A stretch of DNA of 64,000 nt from Synechococcus sp. AG-673-F03 (GTDB taxonomy: Bacteria; Cyanobacteriota; Cyanobacteriia; PCC-6307; Cyanobiaceae): positions 1 to 64,000 of the forward strand of contig QCTJ01000001.1 in NCBI GenBank assembly GCA_003211205.1, in the 5' to 3' direction. Positions 28,351 through 37,706 of this stretch are shown piece after piece (position 1 is the stretch's first letter; every line of letters begins with the position of its first letter). The position numbers and the translations under genes were made by a program. The notes below the pieces were generated by a model. It did no database searches. It had not been told where the DNA came from and saw only the letters and a program-made list of their open reading frames with translations.

Positions 28351-29648
28351 TGGCTGAGGCTTCGGCCCCGACCCCTTGGTTGCTGCGCTGGCAAGGACTA
28401 CTACCAGGTTCAGCGGCACAGCAGAAGCGCCTAAGCGATCTGGCGGGGATCGTCCTGATCCTGCTGATGGCCGGACTTCCAGTCCTCACGCGTGCTGGTC
28501 TGGGCCTGATCGTGCTGGCCTGCGGAGCCCTTTGGGTGCTCTGGTCACTCACCAGAACTCCCGCTCACATCGGCTCGATCAGTGGCTGGCTGCTGCTGTT
28601 CCTGGCTGTGGCCGTGCTGGCCACAGGTCTTTCACCGGTACCGAGCGCCGCCGCCAAAGGTCTGCTCAAGCTGATCAGCTACCTCGGGGTCTATGCCCTG
28701 ATGCGCCAGCTACTGAATGTCAGGCCTGAGTGGTGGGACCGCTTGGTGGCGGCCTTGCTGGGCGGATCTCTGCTGAGCAGCCTGCTGGCATTACGCCAGC
28801 TGTATGCCCCCACAGAGGAATTGGCTCGCTGGGCCGATCCCAACTCGGTGGCGGAGGGCACCCTCCGCATCTACGGGCCACTGGGCAATCCCAATCTCCT
28901 GGCGGGGTACCTAGTGCCAATCCTGCCCATTGCCGTCGTGGCAATGATTCGCTGGCGTGGCTGGGGGGCCAGGCTCTACGCAGCCACAGCAATGATCCTC
29001 GGCTGCGCTTCAACACTGTTCAGCTATAGCCGCGGTGGCTGGCTTGGAATTGTGGCTTCAGTCGGTGTGCTGATGCTGCTCCTGCTGCTTCGGTACATCC
29101 GAAACTGGCCAGCGCTCTGGCGACGGCTTCTTCCCCTGGCCCTGCTCGTCATTACTGGCGTGGTACTGGCCGTTGCCGCCACACAGGTGGAACCGATCCG
29201 CACCCGAGTCGCCAGCCTGCTGGCAGGTCGAGGCGACAGTTCCAACAATTTCCGGATCAACGTCTGGCTCGCGGCGATCGATATGATCCAAGACCGTCCT
29301 TGGCTGGGCATCGGCCCTGGCAATGCAGCCTTTAACAGCGTTTACCCCCTTTACCAGCAACCGAAATTCAACGCTCTCAGTGCCTATTCAGTGCCGCTTG
29401 AAATCTTGGTTGAGAACGGCATCCCTGGCCTGCTCGCCTGTCTGGGGCTAGGGGTTGCCAGCCTTCGTAATGGTTGGCGTGCCCTGACTGCAGACGCAGA
29501 GCTTGCTCTTCCCTGCCTGGGCTGCCTCGCAGCCATCGCTGGTCTGCTGATCCAGGGTGCCGCCGACACCATCTTCTTCCGTCCCGAAGTGCAAATCAGC
29601 GGCTGGTTTTGCCTGGCCACCCTGAGCCAAATGCGCCGAGAGCCTTGA
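28350..29648 (+). CDS. ictB: IctB-like O-antigen ligase family membrane protein
   Basis: This 432-residue protein has about 10-12 membrane segments and a large loop with NPNLLAGYLVPILPIAV, then NNFRINVWLAAIDMIQDRPWLGIGPGN, which is the Wzy/O-antigen ligase pattern. Cyanobacterial members are called IctB and were first linked to inorganic carbon accumulation, but direct bicarbonate transport is disputed. A polysaccharide ligase or polymerase role is equally possible. It is embedded in a four-gene run with overlapping starts and stops. Confidence 0.78.
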   Translation: MAEASAPTPWLLRWQGLLPGSAAQQKRLSDLAGIVLILLMAGLPVLTRAGLGLIVLACGALWVLWSLTRTPAHIGSISGWLLLFLAVAVLATGLSPVPSAAAKGLLKLISYLGVYALMRQLLNVRPEWWDRLVAALLGGSLLSSLLALRQLYAPTEELARWADPNSVAEGTLRIYGPLGNPNLLAGYLVPILPIAVVAMIRWRGWGARLYAATAMILGCASTLFSYSRGGWLGIVASVGVLMLLLLLRYIRNWPALWRRLLPLALLVITGVVLAVAATQVEPIRTRVASLLAGRGDSSNNFRINVWLAAIDMIQDRPWLGIGPGNAAFNSVYPLYQQPKFNALSAYSVPLEILVENGIPGLLACLGLGVASLRNGWRALTADAELALPCLGCLAAIAGLLIQGAADTIFFRPEVQISGWFCLATLSQMRREP

Positions 29649-30628
29649 ACAAGCAAGTTCCCATCTTGGCTGGATTTGATGCCGGACAGACCCAATGCCG
29701 TTGCCGATTGAGTGCTTGGGAGGACGGCAAACTTCGAACGGTCGGCGATGGTTCAGGGCCAGGAGTGAGCCATCTGGATGCTGCTGACGGAGAAGAGCGC
29801 TTTCGTTCTGCCATCCGCTTCAGCCTCGACAGAGCCCGACTCGACTGGGCTCAGCGATGCGGTCGGGATGCCAACAAGTCAGAGCCAATCTTTGCTGCAG
29901 CCATTGGAGCCAGTGGCATCGAGGCTGGAACGCCCCTGCAGGAGAGGGGCGGAGCGCTACTCGCTTCAGAACTGCAACTGCCCGAAGCGCGCTGTCTGGC
30001 AACCGGCGATGAACGCACCGCCTTGCGAGGCGCATTCCCCGATCAGGCAGGCATCGTGCTGATCAGCGGCACCGGAATGATCGTGGTGGGCCGCAACGCC
30101 AACGGTCGCGAGCATCGTTGCGGTGGCTGGGGCTGGCGTCTGGATGGCGCAGGCTCCGCCTTCGATATCGGCCACGAGGCGCTTCAACTCAGCGTGAAGA
30201 TGGCCGATGGCCGTGCTCCTGATGGGACCCTGCGCCAACGGCTCTGGGATGCGCTGAGCTGTCGCAGCGCCGCCGACCTCAAAGCACTCGTGGTCAGCCC
30301 AAACCATGGGGTTGCCGACCAAGCGAGGCTGGCACCGCTGGTCGACGAAGCAGCCGCACAAGGGGATTACGCTGCTCGGGCAATCCTGCAACGATCTGCC
30401 TCCGCACTCGCTCAGGCAGCAGCAGCCACCGCGAAGGCACTCGATCTACACACACCATCACTAGCTGCACGCGGGGGAGCACTGGAGCACTTGGCGGAGT
30501 TCCGCCACCTCGTTCACCAAACAGTGTTCGACTTACTGCCAGGGAGCAAATGGCCATCGGCATCAGGGGATGCCTGTGATGGTGCGCTGGCCTGCGCGAT
30601 GGATCGTTCCCCCCTTAAGCCGCATTGA
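29645..30628 (+). CDS. BadF/BcrA-type ATPase, N-acetylglucosamine kinase-like
   Basis: This 327-residue protein has the actin/hexokinase-like fold of the BadF/BadG/BcrA/BcrD family: the phosphate-1 motif ILAGFDAGQTQCRCRLS at the start, GIVLISGTGMIVVGRN in the middle and CGGWGWRLDGAGSAFDIGHEAL after it. These features resemble bacterial N-acetylglucosamine kinases. The start is a TTG at 29645 overlapping the previous stop. It is convergent with glmM, which handles glucosamine phosphates, and the 3' ends overlap by 14 nt. An amino-sugar substrate is an inference. Confidence 0.72.
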   Translation: MNKQVPILAGFDAGQTQCRCRLSAWEDGKLRTVGDGSGPGVSHLDAADGEERFRSAIRFSLDRARLDWAQRCGRDANKSEPIFAAAIGASGIEAGTPLQERGGALLASELQLPEARCLATGDERTALRGAFPDQAGIVLISGTGMIVVGRNANGREHRCGGWGWRLDGAGSAFDIGHEALQLSVKMADGRAPDGTLRQRLWDALSCRSAADLKALVVSPNHGVADQARLAPLVDEAAAQGDYAARAILQRSASALAQAAAATAKALDLHTPSLAARGGALEHLAEFRHLVHQTVFDLLPGSKWPSASGDACDGALACAMDRSPLKPH

Positions 30629-32003
30629 GATGGCGGTCGGCCGCTTCAGCCAGGCGACCGGTCCAGCGTTCGACAACATCCGCTTCGGCTGCTTCCACCA
30701 TCACCCGCAATAGAGGCTCGGTACCGCTTGCGCGTACCAGCACCCTGCCGTCTTCGGCCATCGAGCGTTCTGCTTCGTCGACTAGCTCTCGCAGAGGCGC
30801 GCACTCGGCCCACCCTTTGCGACGGGCGAGGTCTGTCACCCTGACATTCACCAACTTCTGTGGATAGGCCTGGAAGCTGCGATCTAGCCAGTCAGCGAGA
30901 GTCATCTGCTGGCCATGGCAAAGGCTGGCGAGCTGAAGCGCCGTAAGAACCCCATCACCAGCGAGTCCATGGGCAGAAGAGAGGATGTGGCCGGATTGTT
31001 CCCCACCCAGGGCTGCACCACTGCTCACCATGGCCGCGTGCACATGCTGATCGCCGACAGGAGTCCGCTCTAACTGCCCCCCTCTGGCCTGCCAGGCCCG
31101 CTCAAATCCGAGGTTGGACATCACCGTGGCCACCAGGCGCTGATCAGGCAGAGCACCGCTGTCTTGAAGCACAGACCCCCAGAGATAAAGCACATGGTCA
31201 CCATCAACCACGCGACCACGACCATCCACTGCAAGCATCCGATCGGCATCACCGTCGAAGGCGAAGCCCATGGCCGCACCGCGTTCGATCACCGCCTCGC
31301 GCAGCGGGCCGAGATGGGTCGATCCACAGCCCACATTGATGCGTTCACCGTCGGCTGTGCCATGCAGCACGGTGAGGTCGGCCCCAAGTGCGCGGAAGAC
31401 CTCTGCACCGCAGGCGGTTGCTGAACCCCAGCACAGATCGAGCACGATCGGTACCCCATCCAGACGTTGATGCTGAACACTGCTCAGCAGACTGTCGCGA
31501 TAGTGCTGCAGCAATTCAGCGCGGTGGCTTGCAGCGCCACATCCGCTGATCGGCCCAGCAGCATCAGCCTCCCCACGCAGACCGGATTCGATGCGGCGTT
31601 GCAACTCGGAGCCCAGCTTGCTGCCGTCTGGCCCAAACACCTTGATGCCGTTGTCTTCAGGCGGATTGTGACTTGCCGAAACCATCAACCCGCCTGATGC
31701 CTGAAAGCGTCGGATCAGACCGGGAACCGCCGGTGTGGGGCAAAGGCCAAGAGTCCAGACCTCACGACCTGCAGCAGTCAGACCGGCGGTCAGAGCGGCC
31801 ACAACCATCGAACCGCTGCATCGGGAATCCATCCCGATCAGAACGGGACCATCCGGCGGCAAGACACGACCACACCAGAAACCCACCTGCAACGCCAGAG
31901 CGGGTGTGATCGCCGTACCGACACGGCCCCGCAGACCATCAGTTCCGAAACTGACCTCGGGGGACTGAAGTGAACCGAGCGGATGGGCGACGGAAGAGGC
32001 CAT
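30615..32003 (-). CDS. glmM: Phosphoglucosamine mutase
   Basis: GlmM interconverts glucosamine 6- and 1-phosphate for UDP-GlcNAc synthesis, feeding peptidoglycan and lipopolysaccharide. The active-site phosphoserine motif GGLMVSASHNPPEDNGIKVFG is present near residue 110, the metal loop is FAFDGDADRMLAVD, and the C-terminal phosphate site is VRASGTEPLLRVMVE. The length of 462 residues is normal. The start has the typical FGTDGLRG signature about 20 residues in. Confidence 0.94.
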   Translation of the reverse strand: MASSVAHPLGSLQSPEVSFGTDGLRGRVGTAITPALALQVGFWCGRVLPPDGPVLIGMDSRCSGSMVVAALTAGLTAAGREVWTLGLCPTPAVPGLIRRFQASGGLMVSASHNPPEDNGIKVFGPDGSKLGSELQRRIESGLRGEADAAGPISGCGAASHRAELLQHYRDSLLSSVQHQRLDGVPIVLDLCWGSATACGAEVFRALGADLTVLHGTADGERINVGCGSTHLGPLREAVIERGAAMGFAFDGDADRMLAVDGRGRVVDGDHVLYLWGSVLQDSGALPDQRLVATVMSNLGFERAWQARGGQLERTPVGDQHVHAAMVSSGAALGGEQSGHILSSAHGLAGDGVLTALQLASLCHGQQMTLADWLDRSFQAYPQKLVNVRVTDLARRKGWAECAPLRELVDEAERSMAEDGRVLVRASGTEPLLRVMVEAAEADVVERWTGRLAEAADRHLNAA

Positions 32004-32089
32004 AAGGTCTCATTTGTGGACTGAACCTTAAGAGCCCTGAGACAGCCGATCACTGAACCAGTGACAGGGCCACAGCCGCACGATGCCGA

Positions 32090-32293
32090 TCAGCTCCAGC
32101 GCTGAGGCACAAGCAGCAGGGCTGCCAGTTCCAGCAGAGCCCATAAACCCATCAGCAGCACCACCCAGCCAGGCAACCACTGCAAGGGCCAGAGCCAGCG
32201 CAGGCCCCAAACCACAAAAGCCAGCCCTAATGCCACAACCAGGCGCAAGCGTTGGCGCCGGCCAGGTCGCGGTTGCCGACGCTGAGCAACCAT
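32090..32293 (-). CDS. Small two-pass membrane protein
   Basis: This 67-residue protein starts MVAQRRQPRPGRRQRLRLVV and has two hydrophobic, tryptophan-rich stretches, LVVALGLAFVVWGLRWLWPL and PGWVVLLMGLWALLELAALLL. The basic N-terminus favours an inside location. It is divergent from the lytic transglycosylase gene (25 nt apart) and 86 nt upstream of glmM. The start at 32293 is chosen over a longer frame that would run into the transglycosylase gene. Function unknown. Confidence 0.6.
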   Translation of the reverse strand: MVAQRRQPRPGRRQRLRLVVALGLAFVVWGLRWLWPLQWLPGWVVLLMGLWALLELAALLLVPQRWS

Positions 32294-32318
32294 CCAGTTC
32301 GATCCTGCTGGGCACAGA

Positions 32319-34400
32319 ATGCCAGCAGTTTCCAGCCACGGCTTGAACACTCGAGAGACCCGCGGACCGCTACTTCTTGGCGGCACCACGCTTCTGACTG
32401 TTCTGGCGATCTTGGGTGGCCGCGCCCTCTTGCGCAGTCAGCACCATCCGATCACACCAGAGCTGAGTGACGCGCAGCTCTGGACGCACTACCGCTGGTC
32501 CGCGAGCCCTGACCAGCGGCGCGAAGCCGCCCTGATGCTGGCCAGCCGCAGCGGCGATTCTCCGCAAAGGCGCAGCCACCTCCTCACCGGCCAGGGCTGG
32601 GGGCCAGCTCCAATGGCCGCTGTGGCCTTGAAACAACAAGCTCTGGCGGCAAAGTCACTGGGCCCCGATCAGGAGGAGCAACAACACTGGCGGGATCTAC
32701 TCCGACGTTTCCCAACGTCAACGGCCAGTGCCGATGCCCGCTATCACCTTGCTGATCACCAACCGCAACTGAAGCAGGAGCTGCTCAGACTTCAACCCGC
32801 CCATCCAGCCGCTCTGGCGGCCGCCGCGGAACTGCCGGACGACGCCGACCAGGCCTTGGTGCAATCCAGTGCTCTTCATTTGGCCCGATGGGGAGCGAAC
32901 TGGCCTGGGGCGCAACGGCTGCTTCGCAAGGCCTGTGGTGCCATCACAGGCGAAGGACTTGAGCAGCAGCAGCGTCTGCAACTGGCAGCGGCACTGGCTG
33001 AGCTGGGTGATGGCCAGTCCGCTGAACTTTGCCTACAGGGAACACCCCTGGCACCGTCTCAGGCACTGTCGATCGGGCGCACACTGCTTCGAGGCAATGA
33101 GGAACAACAGCAACGCGGTGAAGCGATGTTGCTGCAACTGGCCAAGGATCATCCGGACAGCCAGGAGGCACTGAACTCAGCAGCGCTGCTGAGCGAGCCT
33201 TTGCGTCCGAAACAGGCATTGATCGATGCTTTGCCTGAATCTCTCCAGCAGCGATCGGCCGATGTGGCCGCAGCCCGGGTTCGTCTCGCAGGGGGCGAAG
33301 GAGGGCTGGTCGTGCTGCAACGCTGGCCAGGCCATCCAGCCAGTTGGCAACTGCAGTGGGACCTCGCTCGCGAAGCACTGCTCAGAGGTCAATGGGAACA
33401 GGCACGGTCATGGCTGACTGCGATCAGCGCGGAACAACTGCCTGACCCCCTGCGTGCGCGCCAGCAATTCTGGCTGGGGATGTGCATGGACAAGCTCGGA
33501 GATCGCAAAGGTGGCCAAGAGATCTGGCAGTCGCTGACGCGTCAGCAGCCACCCGGCTATTACACCTGGCGAGCTCAGGCCAGGCTGGGATCTGGAAACC
33601 TGCCGGCTCTCTCGGGCAACAAGGTCCTCCCAGCCACAGAGGCTGACCGTTTGAACTCTGTTCAAAGCTGGATCCCTCTCAACAGCGGCAGTCGCTTGGT
33701 TGACCAGCTCTGGCGCCTTGAGATGCATCAGGAAGCCTGGGAAACCTGGCGCAGCGAAGTCAGCAATACCAATCCATCCCCCCAACAACTTCTACTGGAG
33801 GGACGACTTCGGCTGGGGGTGAATGACCACTGGACCGGTCTCAGCCGACTATGGCGGGCCAGTCTGCGACTGGTGTCCCCAGCCTGCGAGACACGTCAGG
33901 TACTGCACAACAGCCTTCATCCCCGACCGCTCCTGCCTCTGTTACTGGCAGCTTCAGAGCAAGAAGAGGTGCGATTGGAGCTGCTACTGGCTGTTGCGCG
34001 TCAGGAATCTCGGTTTTCCCCTGGTGTGGCTTCACCCGTTGGTGCCGTGGGACTGTTGCAACTGATGCCGACCACTGCAGCCGAAGTGGCGGGCGAAAAG
34101 CTGAGTGCCGCTCAATTGCGCGAAGCAGACCGCAATGCAGTTCTCGGGGCTCGCTATTTACGAGGTCTCCTGGACCAATGGCAGGGCAACCCCTGGCTGA
34201 CGGTGGCCAGCTACAACGCCGGGCCTGGGGCAGCGGAATCTTGGGTCAGTGATGAACTGAATAAAGACCCTGAGCTGTGGGTCGAACGCATTCCATACCC
34301 TGAAACCCGTCTTTACACCAAGAAGGTGCTCGGCAATCTCTGGGCGTACCTGAACAACAGCTCAGGCAACGATGCCAACACTGATCGCTGCACCCAGTGA
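32319..34400 (+). CDS. Soluble-type lytic transglycosylase (SLT family)
   Basis: This 693-residue protein likely cleaves peptidoglycan glycan strands in the periplasm. An N-terminal hydrophobic segment (LLLGGTTLLTVLAILGG) is a signal anchor. A long helical-repeat region with many Gln and Leu follows, like the superhelical domain of Slt70. The catalytic SLT domain is at the C-terminus: LLAVARQESRF with the active glutamate near residue 560, GAVGLLQLMPTTA and VASYNAGPGAAESW. Its last 39 nt overlap the gene on the opposite strand. Confidence 0.88.
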   Translation: MPAVSSHGLNTRETRGPLLLGGTTLLTVLAILGGRALLRSQHHPITPELSDAQLWTHYRWSASPDQRREAALMLASRSGDSPQRRSHLLTGQGWGPAPMAAVALKQQALAAKSLGPDQEEQQHWRDLLRRFPTSTASADARYHLADHQPQLKQELLRLQPAHPAALAAAAELPDDADQALVQSSALHLARWGANWPGAQRLLRKACGAITGEGLEQQQRLQLAAALAELGDGQSAELCLQGTPLAPSQALSIGRTLLRGNEEQQQRGEAMLLQLAKDHPDSQEALNSAALLSEPLRPKQALIDALPESLQQRSADVAAARVRLAGGEGGLVVLQRWPGHPASWQLQWDLAREALLRGQWEQARSWLTAISAEQLPDPLRARQQFWLGMCMDKLGDRKGGQEIWQSLTRQQPPGYYTWRAQARLGSGNLPALSGNKVLPATEADRLNSVQSWIPLNSGSRLVDQLWRLEMHQEAWETWRSEVSNTNPSPQQLLLEGRLRLGVNDHWTGLSRLWRASLRLVSPACETRQVLHNSLHPRPLLPLLLAASEQEEVRLELLLAVARQESRFSPGVASPVGAVGLLQLMPTTAAEVAGEKLSAAQLREADRNAVLGARYLRGLLDQWQGNPWLTVASYNAGPGAAESWVSDELNKDPELWVERIPYPETRLYTKKVLGNLWAYLNNSSGNDANTDRCTQ

Positions 34401-34871
34401 ACTCGGGGGATTGGGCAGATCATGGCCAATCCAGATGCCTCCGATCACGATCACTGCAAGCCAAAACGCCATCAGCTGTGGAGGTGGAACCACTTTGATG
34501 CGACTGAGGTCGAGGCGTGCCAGCAATGTGGCGGACCCCAGAATCAAGACATCCGACAACAAGCTCAGGCTGAGAACGTAGAGCCCCACAGTGATTAACA
34601 GCGTGAGCGTGACCACCAGGCTGAGAACGCGACTCGACGCCATCAGCGTTGAAAGCTGACGGAGCAGTAAATCGGGCATGGTGCAGACCACCACCACCAC
34701 GACCGCCTGGATCATCTCCAACGCCCAGAACGTGCTCACCGAAATCGAATGGGCATCAGCCAGCCAAGCCTCCTGGATCGCCCAGTGATGGCCCAGGAAC
34801 AGCGACACCACGAAGAGAACGATCAGCAGCGGAGCCCGAAGCGGTAACAGCAGGAAACGCAAGACGGACAT
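34362..34871 (-). CDS. Conserved membrane protein of unknown function
   Basis: This 169-residue protein has four clear hydrophobic segments: LLLPLRAPLLIVLFVVSLFL, FWALEMIQAVVVVVVCTM, LVVTLTLLITVGLYVLSLSL and LMAFWLAVIVIGGIWIG. No charged catalytic motif is seen. It overlaps the end of the transglycosylase gene on the other strand and is divergent from txlA. I do not recognise the family; a cyanobacteria-only membrane protein is the best description. Confidence 0.65.
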   Translation of the reverse strand: MSVLRFLLLPLRAPLLIVLFVVSLFLGHHWAIQEAWLADAHSISVSTFWALEMIQAVVVVVVCTMPDLLLRQLSTLMASSRVLSLVVTLTLLITVGLYVLSLSLLSDVLILGSATLLARLDLSRIKVVPPPQLMAFWLAVIVIGGIWIGHDLPNPPSSLGAAISVGIVA

Positions 34872-34992
34872 CGGCTTGGAGGCAGATTCGCGGCGGACAA
34901 ACGTCGATCAACGACGCGATCATCTGCGATCGGACGCTAGCAACAGCAAGCGGTTTGTCCTGTCAGAGTGGTGGCATTGACGTCAGTCCGCG

Positions 34993-35538
34993 ATGACCGA
35001 CAGCGCTTCAAGCTCCAGCCTCAGCACCCTGCAGAAAGTTCTACTGCTGGTCTCAGCTCTGGTCCTCGCTGTCAGCCTTTTCCTGGTGCGCAACGGCGGT
35101 TCAATCGAATCGCCACTTGATCAGCTCGCCAGACGCTCGTTGTCGCCAGAAGTGGCACTCAGCAACGGTCGGCCGACAATCCTCGAGTTCTATGCCGACT
35201 GGTGTGAAGTCTGCCGAGAAATGGCTCCAGCGATGCTGGAGGTTGAACAAAGCCACAGTTCCGACCTGGATGTGGTTCTCGTCAATATCGACAATCCGCG
35301 CTGGCTTGACCTGACCGATCGCTACGACGTCACTGGGATCCCTCAGCTGAACCTGTTCTCCGCAGACGGCACAATGCGGGGCCGCTCGCTCGGAGCACGC
35401 AATGAAACCGAGCTGAATTCAATCGCCAATGCCTTGATCGACGGCAGCCCAATTCCAGATCTTGCCGGCGTAGGCAGCACGAATGCTCGTCCTGAGATCG
35501 CCTTGGCGGATTCCACCGGTCCAAGAAGCCACTCCTAA
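34993..35538 (+). CDS. txlA: Membrane-anchored thioredoxin-like protein (TxlA/HCF164)
   Basis: This 181-residue protein has one N-terminal membrane helix (LLLVSALVLAVSLFLV) and a thioredoxin fold with the active site ADWCEVC near residue 72, then the cis-proline segment YDVTGIPQLNLF. In chloroplasts and cyanobacteria HCF164/TxlA supplies reductant across the thylakoid membrane for cytochrome b6f assembly. That role is assumed here. A short disordered tail follows the domain. Confidence 0.87.
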   Translation: MTDSASSSSLSTLQKVLLLVSALVLAVSLFLVRNGGSIESPLDQLARRSLSPEVALSNGRPTILEFYADWCEVCREMAPAMLEVEQSHSSDLDVVLVNIDNPRWLDLTDRYDVTGIPQLNLFSADGTMRGRSLGARNETELNSIANALIDGSPIPDLAGVGSTNARPEIALADSTGPRSHS

Positions 35539-35606
35539 ATCCACTCGATGCTGACCGGAGAGGCGATGATCGACCGAACATCCCGTACCCGAAACCTCAA
35601 AACCTC

Positions 35607-36332
35607 ATGGATTCCCGCTTCCGGGTCGAACTGATCGCCGCCACGCCCAATCCTCAACAGAGCGTGTATGCAGGCATGCACCAGGACTACAGCGAAGGGT
35701 TCGTGGTTATGGAACGCGACCAGTGGCCGAACGAAACGAGGGCTGGAGAAATTTGCATCAAGCGGTTGCTGGGTGGAATGAAGGGCCACTACGGCCCACT
35801 GGAACATGCTCAGATCGTGTTGAACGTTGGCTGGTTCCCTCACTCGGTGATGCAGCAAGCGCGAACGCACCGAGTGGGCGTGAGCTTTGATGTGCAATCA
35901 ATGCGTTACACCGGCGAGCGGATCTGCAGAGCGGCTGAAGGGGAACTCGATCTCGAGGAAGTGTTCTACCTGCGTCCGGTCGGGGAGTACCGAGACCGAC
36001 TGGGCAAGAAATACACCTACGTCGATGAGCAACGACTCATCGATCTCAAACTCTGCCAACAAGCCGCGGAGCGCTATCGCGATCTGTTGCGCGAAGGCTT
36101 TTCCGAGGAGCATGCCCGAGGAATCCTCCCGTTTGACTACCGACAGCACTTTGTTGTCAGCTTCAGTCTGCGAGCCTTCCTTCACTTCCTAGACCTGCGT
36201 TCCAAACTCGACGCGCAACAGGAAATCAGGGAACTTTGCGACCTGATGTGGCCCCATCTTCAGAACTGGGCACCTGAGTTTGCTGACTGGTACGAGAAAA
36301 ACCGCTTGCACAAGGCACGCCTGGCGCCCTGA
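35607..36332 (+). CDS. thyX: FAD-dependent thymidylate synthase
   Basis: ThyX makes dTMP from dUMP using FAD and folate. The 241-residue protein carries the ThyX signature region as RTHRVGVSFDVQSMRY near residue 90; this is a variant of the classical RHR-x7-S pattern and typical for cyanobacteria. It lies next to dcd, whose product feeds the same pathway, on the opposite strand (28 nt between the 3' ends). Confidence 0.93.
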   Translation: MDSRFRVELIAATPNPQQSVYAGMHQDYSEGFVVMERDQWPNETRAGEICIKRLLGGMKGHYGPLEHAQIVLNVGWFPHSVMQQARTHRVGVSFDVQSMRYTGERICRAAEGELDLEEVFYLRPVGEYRDRLGKKYTYVDEQRLIDLKLCQQAAERYRDLLREGFSEEHARGILPFDYRQHFVVSFSLRAFLHFLDLRSKLDAQQEIRELCDLMWPHLQNWAPEFADWYEKNRLHKARLAP

Positions 36333-36360
36333 ATCGAAGCACGATCGCAACCAGCCCGAC

Positions 36361-36954
36361 TTAAACCTTGGCCAGTGTAACCCGCTCGGGTTGATGCTGG
36401 TATTTACCCTGCCGATCGCTATAAGTGGTGTCGCAGGGATCGCCTTCAAAGAACAACAGCTGACAGATGCCTTCATTGGCATAGATGCGGCAGTCAGCTC
36501 CCGAACTGTTACTGAATTCAAGCGTGAGATGCCCCTCCCAGCTGGCTTCAGCAGGTGTGGTGTTCACGATGATTCCTAGCCGCGCATAGGTGCTCTTGCC
36601 GAGGCAAATCACGGTGATGTTCGGCGGAACTTTCATCTTTTCAAGAGCCACACCCAGGCCGTAGGAATGGGCTGGAAGGATGAAATAGTCACCATCGTCA
36701 TCATGGTGAAGCTCGGTTGGTTCAAGGTTTCCAGGATTGAACCGCTTGGGGTTCATCACGGTTCCAGGAACATGCTTGAAGATCAGAAATTCCTGAGGTG
36801 ACAAACGCAGGTCGTAGCCGTATGAGGAACATCCGAAGCTGAGCACAGGTGCCAGCTTTTGCTCAGGATCGAGATGGCGGATCAACCCTTTCTGGAAGGG
36901 CTCGAGCATGCCAGAGGCAGCCTGTTCCGTGATCCAACGGTCATTTTTGAGCAT
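36361..36954 (-). CDS. dcd: dCTP deaminase
   Basis: Dcd converts dCTP to dUTP, the precursor of dUMP for thymidylate synthase. The 197-residue sequence shows [20 protein letters not shown] and the catalytic [21 protein letters not shown] with the active-site glutamate. The start overlaps the preceding adenosyltransferase-like gene by one base (TGATG on the minus strand), so they form an operon. Confidence 0.93.
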   Translation of the reverse strand: MLKNDRWITEQAASGMLEPFQKGLIRHLDPEQKLAPVLSFGCSSYGYDLRLSPQEFLIFKHVPGTVMNPKRFNPGNLEPTELHHDDDGDYFILPAHSYGLGVALEKMKVPPNITVICLGKSTYARLGIIVNTTPAEASWEGHLTLEFSNSSGADCRIYANEGICQLLFFEGDPCDTTYSDRQGKYQHQPERVTLAKV

Positions 36955-37577
36955 CAGAAACCCCTGCGCAGTTCCGTCACTTGATCGGCCAAACCCATGA
37001 GAGAGTCCGGAATCGACGGTCCTGTGATGATCACATCCATCGAACCAGGACGTGCATCCAGGCTGTCACGCACCTCAGCTTCGTTGAGGTAGCCAAGAGC
37101 AATGGCCAAGCCAAGTTCATCCAGCACCAACTGATCAAGATCGCCGCTGGCCAGGTGGCGGCGACAGATCTGCCAGACCGCTTGGACAGCATCCACAGTT
37201 GTGGGGTCAGCTGTACTGGCCTGATCCGAAAGACATCCCATCACTGCAGGTCTCATCCAGACCATGCGATCGCAGAGCGTGATCGCCGCATCAGGCCCCT
37301 GAGCAACGCCACCTTTAAGGAACTGCATCACTGCAACACGACTGCCAAGCCCAGCAGAACGCAAGGCCTGACTCAGCACTGTGCCGAAACTTCCTCGATA
37401 AGGAGCGGTATGCACCTGCAACTGCCCTTCAGGGGCTACCAGATGCAAGGGCTGCTGTGGCTGGAGCGATGGCAGGGGATGCAAACCCGCACGGTTCAGA
37501 ACCCGATGATCGGCACCGCTCTGCTGGCGGGGTCGATGGCTTGGGCTCAGGCTGGCGGTCATCTCGGTCGCTTCCAT
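36954..37577 (-). CDS. Cob(I)alamin adenosyltransferase-like protein with degenerate P-loop
   Basis: This 207-residue protein resembles CobA/CobO/BtuR. After a 50-residue disordered start it has [32 protein letters not shown] and the Walker-B-like [18 protein letters not shown]. In true enzymes the first motif is T-G-D-G-K-G-K-T-T; here it is [10 protein letters not shown], so the phosphate-binding lysine is missing. ATP-dependent adenosylation is therefore doubtful, and a changed function is possible. The start at 37577 is chosen from several ATG codons. It is upstream of dcd in one operon. Confidence 0.72.
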   Translation of the reverse strand: MEATEMTASLSPSHRPRQQSGADHRVLNRAGLHPLPSLQPQQPLHLVAPEGQLQVHTAPYRGSFGTVLSQALRSAGLGSRVAVMQFLKGGVAQGPDAAITLCDRMVWMRPAVMGCLSDQASTADPTTVDAVQAVWQICRRHLASGDLDQLVLDELGLAIALGYLNEAEVRDSLDARPGSMDVIITGPSIPDSLMGLADQVTELRRGF

Positions 37578-37706
37578 CGTGACTGGAATCGAATCGATCC
37601 AGCGGAATTTGAATCTAGCGGCGAAAGCGCAAATCACAATCCCTTTGACACCATCCCTGGTGTCTCTACTCCAACTGGCAGGCTCAAGATCCCGATCCTG
37701 TTCCCC

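Noticed and set aside
36981-37706. N-terminal extension of the rph open frame
   Set aside because: It is antisense to the adenosyltransferase-like gene, and RNase PH homologues start at the ATG at 37707.
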